Shown piece by piece: positions 11,105 to 23,004 of a stretch of DNA of 64,000 nucleotides (its first letter is position 1; each line of letters begins with the position of its first letter). The position numbers and the translations under genes were made by a program. This DNA is from Staphylotrichum longicolle (Eukaryota > Ascomycota > Sordariomycetes > Sordariales > Chaetomiaceae). Under the pieces are notes generated by a model, which was not told the origin of the DNA, did not search any database, and saw only the letters and a list, made by a program, of their open reading frames with translations. The stretch lies in NCBI GenBank assembly GCA_019096155.1, contig JAHCVI010000001.1, positions 6,634,001 through 6,698,000 on the forward strand. Reading direction: 5' to 3'.

Positions 11105-14100
11105 ATGATGGGTAGGGACCCTGATGAGCACACGAGCACACTGGCATACGAGCACTCATCTCCGTTTGCGCGCTGTGTCGGTCGTTGTTGTCACGGTTGT
11201 CGGCGTGTTCCTGCTCTCCCCGCGCTAACCTCCTCACAGACGCAAGCTTCCACGCTGCCGTCCCGCAGGGTCTTGGGTTGAATGCAGCCGCGGGTGGCCA
11301 TGACGCCTTCGATGAGTTCAGTTCGATACCATATCATGGAGAGCTGGGCCCAACCGGCCACGATGCGGCCGCTGCGCACCCGATGGGGGACCCCATGGAC
11401 CTCGACCTCGACTTCGACACCGCGCTGTGGGCCGGCGACCTGGATCCCTCGAGCCATCTGGAGCCGGACATGAACCTCAGCTACTGCCCCCCGATGACCG
11501 CCATGCCCGCAGACTTTCTCTTTGCCGAGGACGAAGGGGTCTTGCCCGCTGCCCCCTACAATGGACCGCCATCTCACGCCGCCAGCGCCATGTTGCAAGC
11601 CCAGCCGGCTCAACCATCGCCAACACACACAGTGTTTTCCATCGCACGTTCCGAGCCAGGGTCTGACGAGGCAAAACTCCTGGACGACGGGTCCCAGAAT
11701 GGGCTCGCGCACCAGCGGCTACGCAGGCAGCTGTCGCTTCTGTCCAAGGGCTGGGCCGGAGACGAGATCAGGTTCAAGAACTGCGACCCGTCCAAAGCTG
11801 TCGTCCTCCACGCCCTCGCCATGGAACTCAAACTCAGCTACAACCACGACGTCAGGAGCCGCGAGGTCTCAATGGCCCGCCTCGGGCCCCCTCAGGTGGC
11901 TTCAAGGCCCCAGGTCTCGCCGCGCCGTCTCTCGTCCTCCCTCCCCCGTTCCTCCACCGAGCTCGATTCGGCGCTCTGCCTGCCAGGCCTCCCCATGGTT
12001 CCCGAGTTCCCGACGTTTGGGCTGACACCCAACCCCGCGCACGAACCGCGTGCACAGCCTACCGAAGCAGTACAGCCTGGGCCCACCCTGATCAAGGATC
12101 AACAACTGGCCCGCCGCCCAAGCCGCAGCGAGCGCATCACCGACTCTATCAGCAAGCACGTCTCAACACTCAAGACGTCCATCGCCAAGGGCGGTCGTCG
12201 CGGCCCTTTGACTGAGACTGGGCGTCGGGATATGAGAGCCTTGGAAGCGGCTGGCGGCGCATGCTGGAGATGCAAAGTTCTCCGCCGCAAAGTGAGCCTC
12301 CACCCCTGGATCCGGTGCCCAACAGATATCAAGCTGATACTTCAAAAAAGTGTGACCCTGGTAGCCCATGCAGGTGCTGTCTGCAGAGCGTTCCGATGCC
12401 TCATCTCGGCGAAGATGCACCTCTCTGGCCCTTGATCGGCTGCCGGCGTGGGCCCCTTCGTGAGTCGATTGTGCCCCAATTAATCTGCCCAGGGCCGAAG
12501 CAGCCGCAGAGCCGCGGAGCTGGAGGGACCTCGGCGCCTACACGGCGGTGCCCTTCCGTGGACGTCGCTGAACGGTGCCTGCTCGCTGCCGAGAGCCAAA
12601 GGCTGGCGGATATGAAGGCCGTTCTCGAGGGCGCGGCATACAAGCTCTCGATTACGGATCCGTCTCTTAAGTCGTGCTTTTTCGGGTTCATCGAAGCCGG
12701 TCAATACCGCGACCGTATCGCCCTCCAGAGAAGCTATTCGTCAAGGGGCAGGTCGGTTACCTACACGGAGCTGATTGCCATGATTGCGTGGGAGCTCGCC
12801 GAGAACCAGGCTGTCTTGCCTTCGCTCGAGATTAGGTGTTGGAAGAGCTTCATCAGCATGCTCGAGACCGCCGGTATTTACGAGTCCGAGGTTGGCCAGG
12901 TAAGTCGTCCAATCTACGGCCGAGTGATCATGACGTTGACAGCATCCCAGACGTCCCTCGTGATCCTCTCAATGGTGTGTCTCAGACACTGTCTTGAAGC
13001 GCTGCGGTTATACACGGCAAATCTACTTTCACCAGGCGCGCACGAGGACTGTGGTGGCGGTCATTGTGAAGTGGAATGCATCCACAACCTGCGATCGCAA
13101 CTCGCAGCCTACGTCGATGAGCTGTCATCTGTCATCTTCAACAAAGAGAATATGCGAGACAGGAGATGGTGGCTATCGACGTTCTACAGTCTCTACATCC
13201 AGAGCTATGTCCGCCATGCCCTGATCGTCATCGAGAAGCATCTCCGCTTCCAGTCCGTCGACGACGTCCCTGCCGAAGACCTTACAACCACGCAGTACCT
13301 GCACCTACCTGCAGTCTTGTTTACAGCTGCGTCCGCCAAATACGATCCTTTGCTTGATGGAAGGCTCCAGTACGCACTGACGGACAATTCCGTCATCCCC
13401 GAGACATCCGTTCCTGAACTTCATCACTCCTCAGCCCGCGTAGCCTGCGAGGTGGACAAATGGGCCGACGCCGGCATCAGGACCCCGTATCAGTTCCTCA
13501 GGCGGTTGCTGCAGATCGGCTCACTCGACTTCTTTGAGTCGGGACTCGATTATCTTGGAATGACGATGCTCAGGTCACCTATCGCGCTTGCCTCACCATC
13601 CTCGGCTGGCAACACTGGGTCGCCGATATCTCCCAGCCCCGGTGCCTTTGAGGCAAGCCCGTCCTTCCCGCGGTCTCCCTTTGGCCAGAACAAGAGGGAC
13701 TCGTTCGACAGCCGCTATTCGACACAGCCCTCGACCAAGTTCTCGAACCAGAGCTCAGACAGCCTGGCGCGGACCATGTCGACGGACATGACGAGCTTGT
13801 ACGAGTCATCCATCCTCGCGGGAGTTTCCTTCTCGGGGAGCGTGGCAGACTTGAATGGGGACATGTGCTTGGACGTTGGGACTATCAACCCAAGCGCCTT
13901 ATTCTCGGCACATCATAACGGTTCATCGCAGTCGCTCGACCAGATCATGGCGGAAAGTTCCGTTGCCCGGAGTGAGCCCACAGTGGTACCGGGCCCAGAG
14001 CCCACCCTCGTCTGCAACTGCTGCCCCAGGGCACCACGTCACTTCCACACAACCGAAGAGTTGACGTAAGTTTCTTGCCCCCCACCCACAATATCCAATT

Positions 14101-14547
14101 TCCGCCGCTAACCTTTCGTTCAGCGTTCACGAGTCCGAGAAGCCTCACCCCTGCACCCAATGCAAAAAGCGCTTCAAGTCCCCCACCGAAGCCGAGCGGC
14201 ACATCAATGCGATCCACCTGAAGTCTGACTTTTGGTCCTGCAAGGCGCTCGAGGACCCACTCTGCGCCTACCACCAGCAGACGTACCAGGGCATGGTGTG
14301 GGACGTGTGCGGGCTATGCGGCGGCGAGTTTGCGCGCAAGGAGGGCGGGCTGGCCGACCGCGACGAGCTGGTTGCGCACGCCGAGTCGGTGCACAAGATT
14401 GGCGAGTGCGACCGGAACAAGAAGTTCTACAGGGCCGACAACTTTCGGCAGCACCTCAAGAACACGCATGTGGCGTTGCCGGGGAAGTGGTTGAAGGCGC
14501 TGGAGAGGGCGTGCCGGAGTACGAGGGAGGAGGGAGATGGGGTGTAG
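11105..14547 (+). CDS. Zn2Cys6 plus C2H2 transcription factor
   Basis: Proposed exons 11105-11111, 11240-12291, 12351-12899, 12951-14065 and 14124-14547. The 12292-12350 intron splits a Zn2Cys6 cluster; joining gives CWRCKVLRRK then CDPGSPCRCC, followed downstream by WPLIGCRRG, the pattern of a fungal C6-finger family. After a long helical middle region and a Ser/Pro-rich stretch, the last exon carries zinc-finger-like motifs: HPCTQCKKRFKSPTEAERHINAIH (given here only as Cys/His spacing C-x2-C-x12-H-x4-H) and a second C-x2-C..H set ending near residue 1040. The acidic N-terminal segment (MDLDLDFD) could be an activation domain. The 12900-12950 intron is a multiple of three and could be retained. 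The 7-nt first exon is weakly supported; without it the first in-frame ATG is near 11386. Nuclear regulator, targets unknown. Confidence 0.75.
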
Positions 14548-15002
14548 ATGACTCATGATACATGGAGCGATGGGAGTGCTGGCGGATTCTCTTTTGCGTA
14601 CAATGTCCTCATGGGTTCTGGGTAAAGCTATAGACGGGTTTCGAGCGGCTGGCGGGTTTCCAGGCGATGGCTCACACTTACACCACCTTAATCTGCAGGA
14701 CGGACACGGTCCTGATAATACCACGCTCATCTCATGCCACCCAAGCTTCACTCGTGCTCAAACTCCGGAACTGCAAGTCACTGACACCTCTTCAGCCCCA
14801 CAGACGCCCAGCAAGATGTGAGGAATACAACATCTGGCATTGCATTCAGGAAGATATATACTGTCTTGGGTCATGTCAAGGCATAAGTATGTGCAAAGAA
14901 GTTAAACGCTCTCCCCGTCTCTCTAACCATGCGCCCCCACCCACCAGCCATTTCGCCCCCATCACCCCCTGGACACCACCCCGCCCCTTCTACGATGCCC
15001 CT
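14548..15002. other. Convergent 3' flanks
   Basis: This lies between the stops of the transcription factor and the LPMO gene. No coding frame or RNA gene is evident; it should contain both polyadenylation regions. Confidence 0.5.
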
Positions 15003-16263
15003 TTACACGCACTGCGAGTAGTAGTCGTTGGTCTTGTTGCACGTCGACCCGGACGCGCACGTCGTGCACCCAGTCCACCCTTGTCCACCGCATTGGCCCC
15101 CTGTATGTTTTTGTCAGACACACTTTTCCGCAACGAAAGGGGACGGGGTCGAAGTTTTTTGGTTGTGTTGGGGGTATTTATTGGGATTGGGGGACTTACA
15201 CTTGGCGACAGTGCACCCGCCCGACGGGGCAGACGACGTCGTCGCGGCCTTGGTCGACGTCACGAGGGTGGTGGTGGTGGGCGCCTTGGTGGTGGTGGTG
15301 GTGGGCGTGGCGGCCTTGGAGGTGGTGCTGCTCTGCGCGGGCGCGGGGCTGCTGCTGCTGCTCGGGGAGGGGTTGGAGCCGCCGCCGTTGCAGGAGAAGA
15401 CGGCCGGGCCGGGGACGGTGTAGCTGTTGAAGTTGGTGTAGATCTGTTTGTTTAAGGGGGTATGGTTAGTTCGGCACTGCCCTGAGGTGGAAAGGGGGAA
15501 GAGGGTAGGTTGTTTACGTTGGCGGTGTAGCCGGGGTCGGTCTCCTTGAAGGCGCCCGGGATGAGGGCGGTCGGGCCCGGGTTGCCGCTGCCGCCGTTGG
15601 TCACGGTGATTTGCGCGCACGCGATGTAGAACTGGGGGATGCCTGCCGGCCAGGGGTTGTGGATGCCGAGGGACTGGATGCGGAGGAGGTAGTCGCCCGA
15701 CGGGATGCAGGTGGGGATCGTGGCGCTATATGTGTCTGAGGATAGAGGTTAGGTCTCTCTCGAGAGAACTGACGAGCGAAACTGGAAGGGAAGGAGGTGA
15801 AACATACCGGACAGCGTCCAGGAGGCGGAGCCACCGCTGAAGGTTGGGCCCCAGTCCTTGATCTTGAACCAGCCGCCGCTGCCATCATAGTCTGAAGCCT
15901 TGCCAGGAGCCTTGGACATGTAGCTGTGTGCTGTCAGCAATCTTGTCAGGGGGTTGTTTACCAGCGTTGCTAAGCTCACATCGACACCGGGCCTTGGTGG
16001 TACACAGCGGTATCCGAGGTGAAGGTGAACGAGTCACCGGCCTTGACCGTCACGGTCTCGGTTGTGGAGCCATCGGCACCGACATTGCATCGCAGGTCGT
16101 TGGAGGTAAGGTCGGTCACGGGGTAGTTGTAGTTGGTGTTCTTGCGGATGTACTGGTTTACGGGGTACTTGGTTCCCGCGACCGTGAGCTGTTGGAAGAT
16201 GTAGTGGGCCGAGACATCGGTGACCGCCAGCGAGAGGGCGGCGGCGGTGAGGAATCCCTTCAT
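15003..16263 (-). CDS. AA9 lytic polysaccharide monooxygenase with CBM1
   Basis: Exons 16263-15980, 15923-15808, 15735-15518, 15443-15200 and 15100-15003 (319 aa). A 19-residue signal peptide ends ..DVSA and leaves His as mature residue 1 (HYIFQQL), the first ligand of the copper histidine brace. The second brace His is in VYHQGPVSIYMSKAP (His89) and the axial Tyr in PQFYIACAQI (Tyr170). A Ser/Thr/Pro linker (about 225-285) leads to a C-terminal CBM1 (WGQCGGQGWTGC then C..C..C, ending QCV) that binds crystalline cellulose. AA9 enzymes cleave cellulose or hemicellulose oxidatively outside the cell using copper and H2O2/O2. The CBM1 is interrupted by the last intron after one base of its Trp codon. 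All key residues are present, so the enzyme should be active; C1 or C4 specificity cannot be judged. Confidence 0.95.
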
Positions 16264-16364
16264 GGTGCTGTGTTGTAGCTCGTCACTGGCTCGTACACGT
16301 GTAGAGGTGATGTCGGGGGGCCTTGGCTGCAGCTTGCAGACTGAACTGAACGAGGACTCTGGTC

Positions 16365-16370
16365 TATATA
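16365..16370 (-). promoter_or_regulatory. TATA box of the LPMO gene
   Basis: TATATA lies about 100 bp upstream of the LPMO start codon on the minus strand, a usual distance for strongly induced fungal secreted enzymes. No transcript data support the start site. Confidence 0.5.
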
Positions 16371-18684
16371 TGATGGACGGCCCCTAGTCCTCCGAGGTGC
16401 CCCCGGAACCGGGTCCAAGAAGGCCTGTAGTCCGGTTTTGTAATGATACGTCAGCGAGGAGGATGGCATTCCGGCCGTTGGAACTTGGCGCGGTACTGCA
16501 GCGGCAACAGGCTCGCCATCGCTTCACATCGCCAACGGGCCGGCAGCCGGGGTCACTGGCCCTCGTTTCTTGGGGGAGCAATGCTTGATTTTGGGAAAAC
16601 ACGGACAAATGCCGTCCGGCTACTCAAAGTGGTGAACGGCCTCGAACTCTTGGCCAATCCCACGCGCTCGCTATTTAGCCGCTGACCCGTTGTTACCATG
16701 CACCCCACAACCGGGTTTGGTGAATGAAACAACATCATGCTACCCTGGATCCCATGGCCTATTTCAGGGGCGCCCTCATGCAACCTGGGTTCGGGTCGAT
16801 CGGCCGTCATTGCGAGGGGTGGCTACTAATATGTTTGGGGCAACCCGAGAGTGCAGGCCGCTGCTGTTTCCGGGTGGGCAACCTCAAGTTGATGATTATC
16901 ATTTCGGCAGGTTCCGGGCGTAGTGAGCGGGCGGCCGTCGAATCTTGACCTGGTTTTCGGGAACCAATATACGGATCTTGGTGTGTGTGAAGGATACATT
17001 GTGCGGCGGTGGCGCACTTTGAGTGAGACCTTGCTTGACCTGTCGTCAAGGTTCATGTAAGACGGGAAGCTACCAAGCACTGCGAGCAGGCTGCGGCGAC
17101 CCCAGAGCGCATTTAGCCTGTAATTCAACCTCAACGATAGGTTCTAGTCAGCTCAATTCGACCTCCCTCAATACTTTAACATACCGGGACTGGTACCCAT
17201 GTTGATCGAGAAAACACTCTGAATTCCCGTTAAAAGTATCATGAACTGGTGCTCTCTCGACGCTCCATGATTCTCCGATGATGCCGCTTCCCTTTCCGGA
17301 GCAGCAGCAGCTTGACAACAACACCCACCCACTAGCAAGAAAAATGTGCGTCCTTCCCATGTTCAAGTACGGATAATGGCGACTGGCCGACCATTTCCAG
17401 TCGTCAAGAACAATGATCGATCTCCGCCCGGTTCGAAGGACGGCGAGGGTAAAAGCTCCCCGCCATCCCATTACCCGAGCGGGTGACTGTACGTCAGAGA
17501 TAAAACGAGAGAGATGCGAGTTGAGTGATGTGCGGGGAGCAGCGAGAGTACGGCACCGGCTGAGCTCGAGTCAAGCCGGGTTGAGTGTCTCTAGCAACTC
17601 GTAACATCCAGGACCGTTCTCGGCCCTCAACCAAAACCAACCTTGCGTCCATACGGTACTTGTTTTACCCGACACTCTAACCATGGAGAAAGGGAATCTT
17701 TGAAGTGGGGAGCCGGAGATGAGATCACGGCACGCGTTCAGACCACCCTCACAGAAGTGTGACGTCAGGCCAACGAAACGGCACAACTGGAAGATAGTTG
17801 GGAGCTCTGAGGAGCATTTAAAGAGATGGAATTTGACTTGCGCGAAATAGATTTTTCCTGCAGCCGATGTGACGGGAGTCGGCAAGTGTTTGAAGAGGCA
17901 GAAGTGGAAACGATGGGGTCGGATGACGGGTTGCCTGATTCATGAACGGGAACGAACCGGTTTGGTGGAAAACGGAAGTTGCGATCGTCAAATGACTCGA
18001 TAATAAGGGAAGCTGACAAAAAGAACGGCAGTTGCAAAGATCCAGATAAGCTTCACGTGGCAACTGCGTTCTAACACCTGGCAACTGGGAAGCACCCGGC
18101 CACCAGCTTGAAATCAGCAGGGGACTCAGGGAAGGCCAATCGCACAGCCCGCCCTTCAACCAACCTTTCAATGTAACTTGCACAGCTCATCAAATGTATT
18201 GCACACAAATTTGGATCCTTTACTCTACCAGGCTTGCTGCTAGCTCTGGGGCCAACTGGTGGTGCTTGACGCTTGGTGGTCATTATCTTGTTGGTATCCA
18301 ACTACCGACTATGCTTCTTGCACGTATCCTGCAACTCTCGACAAGCTAGTTTCATATTATCAAGCCCATCCAGCGTGCCGACTCATGAATCTCTTCTCTG
18401 ACACTTTTCATAAGCCTTGTGCCTTACATTTGAGGTCGCCCAGATTAAGACGGACCGTGTTTCGGAGGTCCGACGCCAATGACCGAGCCCGTCATGGACA
18501 CTGGAACTGACTGTGTGCCAACAGTGGGAAGCTACTTCAAGAAACGACAGACTACCTTACCTCCACTTGCTTCAAATAAGTTGTCTCCAGCATTTACTCT
18601 AACTTTGCCACGATCTGTTTCCCTCTGCGACAACACCTCATTCTCCACTCCTTTGACACAATCTTCAATTCGTCCGCTGTGGCA
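16371..18684. other. Long intergenic region
   Basis: About 2.3 kb with no convincing gene on either strand. The part next to 16.4 kb should be the LPMO promoter, with several GGGG-type motifs that could serve as carbon-repressor sites. The part from about 18.0 to 18.7 kb is the upstream region of the ankyrin gene. No repeats or transposon ends were recognised. Confidence 0.45.
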
Positions 18685-19245
18685 ATGCCCGTCGCGCAAC
18701 ACGAATCGCATCAAGTCGCTGTCCTTGCTGGCCAGGGCGAGACGGTCAAACTTGCAGCGTTTGTCCGAAGCTTGGCTGAGCGCGAAAGCACATCGCCCGG
18801 CCAGGTCCTCCTCCGCTGCAAAGATGATTTCCAGCAAACAGCCGCTCATATGGCCGCCAAAGCAGGGCAGATCCGTAAAGCCCACCTCTTACCGATTTCT
18901 ATCTCTGGGTAATGAAGCTAACAAGTCTCCACAGAATCCATCGAGACTCTCTCTGAACTTCTGGAAAGCAAAGAAAACAGGGCGGCCTATTTCAATATGG
19001 CAAACAGATTCTCTGGCGACCGTCCAGTTCATACCGCCATGCGCCATGGGTTTTTGGGCGTCTTCAAGGCACTCGTGACGAATGGGGCAGATCCATTGGT
19101 CAAGAACCGCTTCGGGGACATGGTGGTGGACTACCTCGGTGACTTTAAGCAGGAGGAAGTGTTGAGTTTTGTGGAAGCGCACGAGGGCAAGGCCATGCCG
19201 GAGCTACGCGCAAGACTGGCAAGCATTCATGGTGCGCCATGTTGA
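18685..19245 (+). CDS. Small ankyrin-repeat protein
   Basis: Exons 18685-18874 and 18935-19245 (166 aa). The intron has a GTAAAG donor and a GCTAAC branch just before CACAG, and joining gives a continuous frame. Three ankyrin-like helical pairs are visible: QVAVLAGQGETVKLAAFV, FQQTAAHMAAKAGQI..SIETLSELLE, and DRPVHTAMRHGFLGVFKALVTNGADPLVKN, with the TALHxAA-like and GADP loop signatures. A fourth partial repeat (GDMVVDYLGD) ends the fold. Nothing else is attached, so it is probably a cytosolic interaction module; the partner is unknown. It could be a remnant of a larger ankyrin protein, but the start context and splice sites look healthy. Confidence 0.72.
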
Positions 19246-19406
19246 TACGGAGGGGGTGAATGCTTTACTCTGTACTTTTATGGCATTTGGCAGTTCATCA
19301 ACACGTCGAACTGCCCTTGTCACACCACAACACCGGTCAACCTGAGTCCGAAAAGAAGCAAGAAGCACGCAAGCAACGCCAAAAAGCAAACACAACTGTT
19401 TCCATC

Positions 19407-19479
19407 TCCTCCGGGAAGGCTCGAACTTCCAACCTCCTGATTAACAGTCAGACGCGCTAGCCAATTGCGCCACAGAGGA
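19407..19479 (-). tRNA. tRNA-Asn (GUU)
   Basis: The minus strand folds as a 73-nt cloverleaf without intron. The acceptor arms TCCTCTG and CGGAGGA pair (one G-T), the D-arm contains TGGCGCAATTGG with the A-box pattern, the anticodon loop is CTGTTAA giving anticodon GTT, and GGTTGGAAGTTCGAGCCTTCC provides the variable loop and T-arm with the B box GTTCGAGCC (spacing normal). Confidence 0.95.
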
Positions 19480-20956
19480 TGTGGGTTGCGTTTGTGGAGT
19501 TGCCGGAACGGACCAGAGGTTTATGTTTCAAGTTAACACGACTCCACCCCTTCAATGTCACCGCGAGCTTAACGAGTCCACTTCGCCAACGACTGGCTCC
19601 ACCTCACTCTTTCGGGGTCATAGAAACGGGTGCCTCGAGGCTCGTCGTCCTCTTGAAGGAGACGGCCGAGGCCCGTAGGCAGGGCTGGGCAGGATACACT
19701 GGGGTTTTGCAGGAGATGGGGGCCGAGATCCCTGTAAAGGGAGGAGATCGGTTGGAGCGCAAACTATCGCTGGACGTCCACTATTTGATTCCGACCATGG
19801 TGAAAGATCAAACAAAGCGGGAATAGATGATTTACAATGCCCGGGATGTGGCAAACTGGTGCGGTTACGCAATCGGGCTCTCTCAGGGGCAGCCCCCATC
19901 ACGTCACGCTTTGGCGCATCGAACTGGAGGGAATGGTTCGATTCAATATTTGCCATTATTTGGTCTCACGTCGCTCAGGATTAATCCTGATGATGAAGAG
20001 AATCGCAGAGAGGTTGAGAAGTCAATTGAATAGTTAGAGAGGAAACAACTCGGGAAGAATCTCGACGAAGAGCCTTTTGATAACCAAAGAGACGTTAAAC
20101 AATCATAAGGACTCTGTTAATTAGGTATATTGAGAGGAGGGGGGGAGGAGGATGGGGCGAATCTGTGTCACAACGACATTGTTCATGAAACTTTTGGGAT
20201 TCATGATAAGTAGAAAACAGAGATCTCGAATGATATGTGTCTTCCTGTTTTCCTGGTGTTGTCTCTTTTCGTCATGAATTTCCGAGCTGAATGAAGCCCT
20301 GGGATCCTCCGATGGACTCGTGACTTGTTCCAGATAATGGCGATGTTTGACTTCCGCAGTTATCGGCCAAGGCATTTATATTATTCTGGCACATCACCAT
20401 TACATGTAACCCAGAGTTCAACTCACTCACTGCTCCGTCCGACCGACCCACGGCATGCTTCGTGGATGTGTGTCACTGAGCTCGCGTTGCACGAGACGGG
20501 TTTGATGGCTCGTGTGGAACAGGTGAACTCACCGAAAAGGGAATGTAAAAGTAGACATAAAGAGCCGAGAACATGCAGTTGAAGCTGTTTCACGCGACAA
20601 CAACACCTTCCACTCTCAGAATATTGGGAGGCAGGACTCCTTGGCTGTGGAACCCCGTTTGACTCTCCCTAAGGAAGGAACACGGACTCAACACTGCACT
20701 GAGCTTCACCACCGCACTGAATATGCGAAGCTGTTAGAAAATCCCAAATCCCCTCCACGCAGTCACTCCTCCTCGGCAGCTAGGTGCCTGCCCGGCCCAA
20801 ACCCTTCCACCCACCCATATACCAACTACCTGCAAACACCCCTAACCACCCGTAAATACTCCTAACCACCCACAAGCCCCCGCAAGCACCCCCAACCATC
20901 CGCACCATCCCCGCAGCCAACCCCCTTCCCAACGCCCTCCCCCAGTACTGTAACTG
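19480..20956. other. Intergenic region
   Basis: About 1.5 kb between the tRNA and the 3' end of the GH2 gene. No protein domain is seen. Near 20820-20940 there is a low-complexity C/A-rich tract with imperfect CCACCC/CCTAACC units, described under rejected items. Confidence 0.5.
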
Positions 20957-23004
20957 TCAAACCTTTCCCTTGTTCCCCGCCCTCGCCCTCGCAGCATCAT
21001 ACAGCGCCTGCACATCCCGCCTCCACGCCTCCTCATCCACCCTCACGACCCGCCTGTCGTACGTCACGAGCCCGTTGACCTCGCCCTCGACGTCGGTGGT
21101 CTGCGTGTACACGGCGCCGCTGCAGGCGTACCGCTCGACCTGCTCGCGCAGCTGCGTCAGCAGCACGTGCGCGCGGTAGTGGTACGACTCCCGGCCCGTG
21201 TGCAGCTCGTACGTCTCGTTGATGGTGTTGACGGCGGCCGGGATGGGCCAGAGGCTTTTTACAGGTGGTTAGTATGGGGTGTTAAATTGGGAGGGGGAAG
21301 GGGGGGAAAGTAGGTACTTCTCGTCCGCGGGACGCAGCCCGATGCCGCCAAACTCGCCCTGAAACCCGATGCGGTTGGCGTCGTAGGGCGTGTTGGGCAG
21401 CGAGGAGAACGGGGTGCCGCACTGCGGGTCGGCGTAGTGGTGGTTGTCGTGGAAGTCGCCGGCGCCGTGGTCGTGCCAGCCCGTGACGGCGTCGACGAGG
21501 CGGGTCGGGTCCAGCGCGCGGACACGGTCGGTGAGGGCGAATTCCGGGTGGTAGTCTGTGATTTGGCCCCACCCTTCGTTGTAGATGACCCAGGCGGCGA
21601 TGCTGGGGTAGCTCTTGTGCTCGTTGATCATGACCTCGAGCTGCCGCGCGAACTCGGCCTGCTCGGCGTCGCTTGGGCGGGCGTTGGTGTAGACGCGCAT
21701 CGAGGGCATGTCCTGGATGACGAGGAGGCCGAGGGTGTCGCAGGCGTGGTAGAAGAGGTCGGGTTCGATCTTGATGTGCTTGCGGACCATGTTCATGTTG
21801 AGCTTCTTGATGAGCTGGAGGTCGTAGACCATGGCTTCGAGGTGGGGCGGGGTGTAGATGCCATCGGGCCAGTAGCCCTGGTCGAGGGGGCCGAATGGAA
21901 AGATGAGTTCGCCATTTAATAGCGGGCGCTTGATGCCATTGACGACTCCGGAGGAGATAGTGCGGAAGCCAGTGTAGCTCTTGACTTCATCAGAGCCCAT
22001 CTTGACGGTGATGTTGTAGAGAGCTGGCGAGTTCGGGGACCAGAGTTTTGGCGACGGGACAGTAAAGTTAAAGACCTGATTCGATATATGCTGATAAAAG
22101 GCGATCTGGTCACCGTTTGGGCCTGCTACTGAAACTTCCACAGGTGTAGCTCCCTTGTTCCAGCTGTGAACGGTGGTGACCACTGTCAGATGCATGTGGT
22201 GTTAGCGAAATGGGGTTTCAATTTCAGAACCACGATGGGGACTTGCCGTTTCCGTGCATGTCTGCTGCCAGATCCAGACCCGAAATAAAGTTATCCGGAA
22301 CGCTCTCAAGCCATACGGTCTGCCAGATACCGGTGCACGGCGTGTAAAAGATGTGGGAGAGTCGCTTGACCTGCTTGCCTTGCGGGATGCTCTGGTCGTC
22401 GGTTGGGTCAAAGACAAAGACGTGCCTGGAGGTAGGTAATTTAGTACCTATTTTGCCACGCACGGATTAGCAAAACAAGCACTTACAACTGATTAACACC
22501 GTTCTTGACCAGGTGGTCCGTGATGTCGAGGGTGAAGCGCGAGTAACCGCCGCGATTGAATCCGGCACTGGCGCCATTGACGTACACGGTGGCTTCGTAG
22601 TCGACCGCTTCGAAGTTGAGCAACACCCGACGGCCATCCGCCCAGCGCGGCGGCACAGTGAAGTTTGTTCCAAACCACATATGAGTGACGCCCATCTCCA
22701 TGATCCCCGAGATGCCGCTTTCGATGCACGAGGGGATTAGGACCTCTTTTTCCAGAGGAAGAGCTGGTGGATTCGCATTGTCACCGGCCCCTTGGGCAGG
22801 TTGGTACGTCCAGATTCCGTTGAGAGACTGCCACACATCGCGACGAAGCTGTGGTCGAGGGTAGTGCGGCCATGGTTTGGTCCCGACCTTGCTGGTCCAG
22901 GGCGTGTCGAGAGGAGGCGGGCGGAGTTGGTATGGCGCTGCTGGGGTTGCCCATTTCATAAGCAGGGCAGACACACAAATAACAGCTTGTAATGATATGG
23001 TCAT
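20957..23004 (-). CDS. Secreted glycoside hydrolase family 2 enzyme
   Basis: Exons 23004-22487, 22425-22247, 22182-21318 and 21254-20957 (619 aa). The start at 23004 gives a signal-like N-terminus (MTISLQAVICVSALLMKWATPA); longer in-frame upstream sequence is probably 5' UTR. The domain order is GH2: a sugar-binding jelly roll (RRDVWQSLNGIWTYQ, MWFGTNFTVP, VYVNGASAGFNRGGYSRFTLDIT), an Ig-like domain (LWSPNSPALYNITV), then a TIM barrel. The acid/base Glu is in WVIYNEGWG (about Glu435) and the nucleophile Glu in GFQGEFGG (about Glu509). Members include beta-galactosidases, glucuronidases and mannosidases; substrate here is unresolved. Intron 2 has a GC donor (G|GCAAGT). A role in extracellular polysaccharide or glycoside breakdown fits the LPMO nearby, though 5 kb apart. 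Confidence 0.9.

Noticed and set aside
19926..19945. GGTTCGATTC resembling a tRNA B box
   Set aside because: No A box, acceptor stem pairing or anticodon arm can be placed upstream at the required distance.
20820..20940. C/A-rich tract with CCTAACC-like units, resembling a telomere repeat
   Set aside because: Units are irregular (CCACCC, CCCGCAAGC, CCATCC) with no uniform CCCTAA array; it is low-complexity sequence in a 3' UTR-like position.
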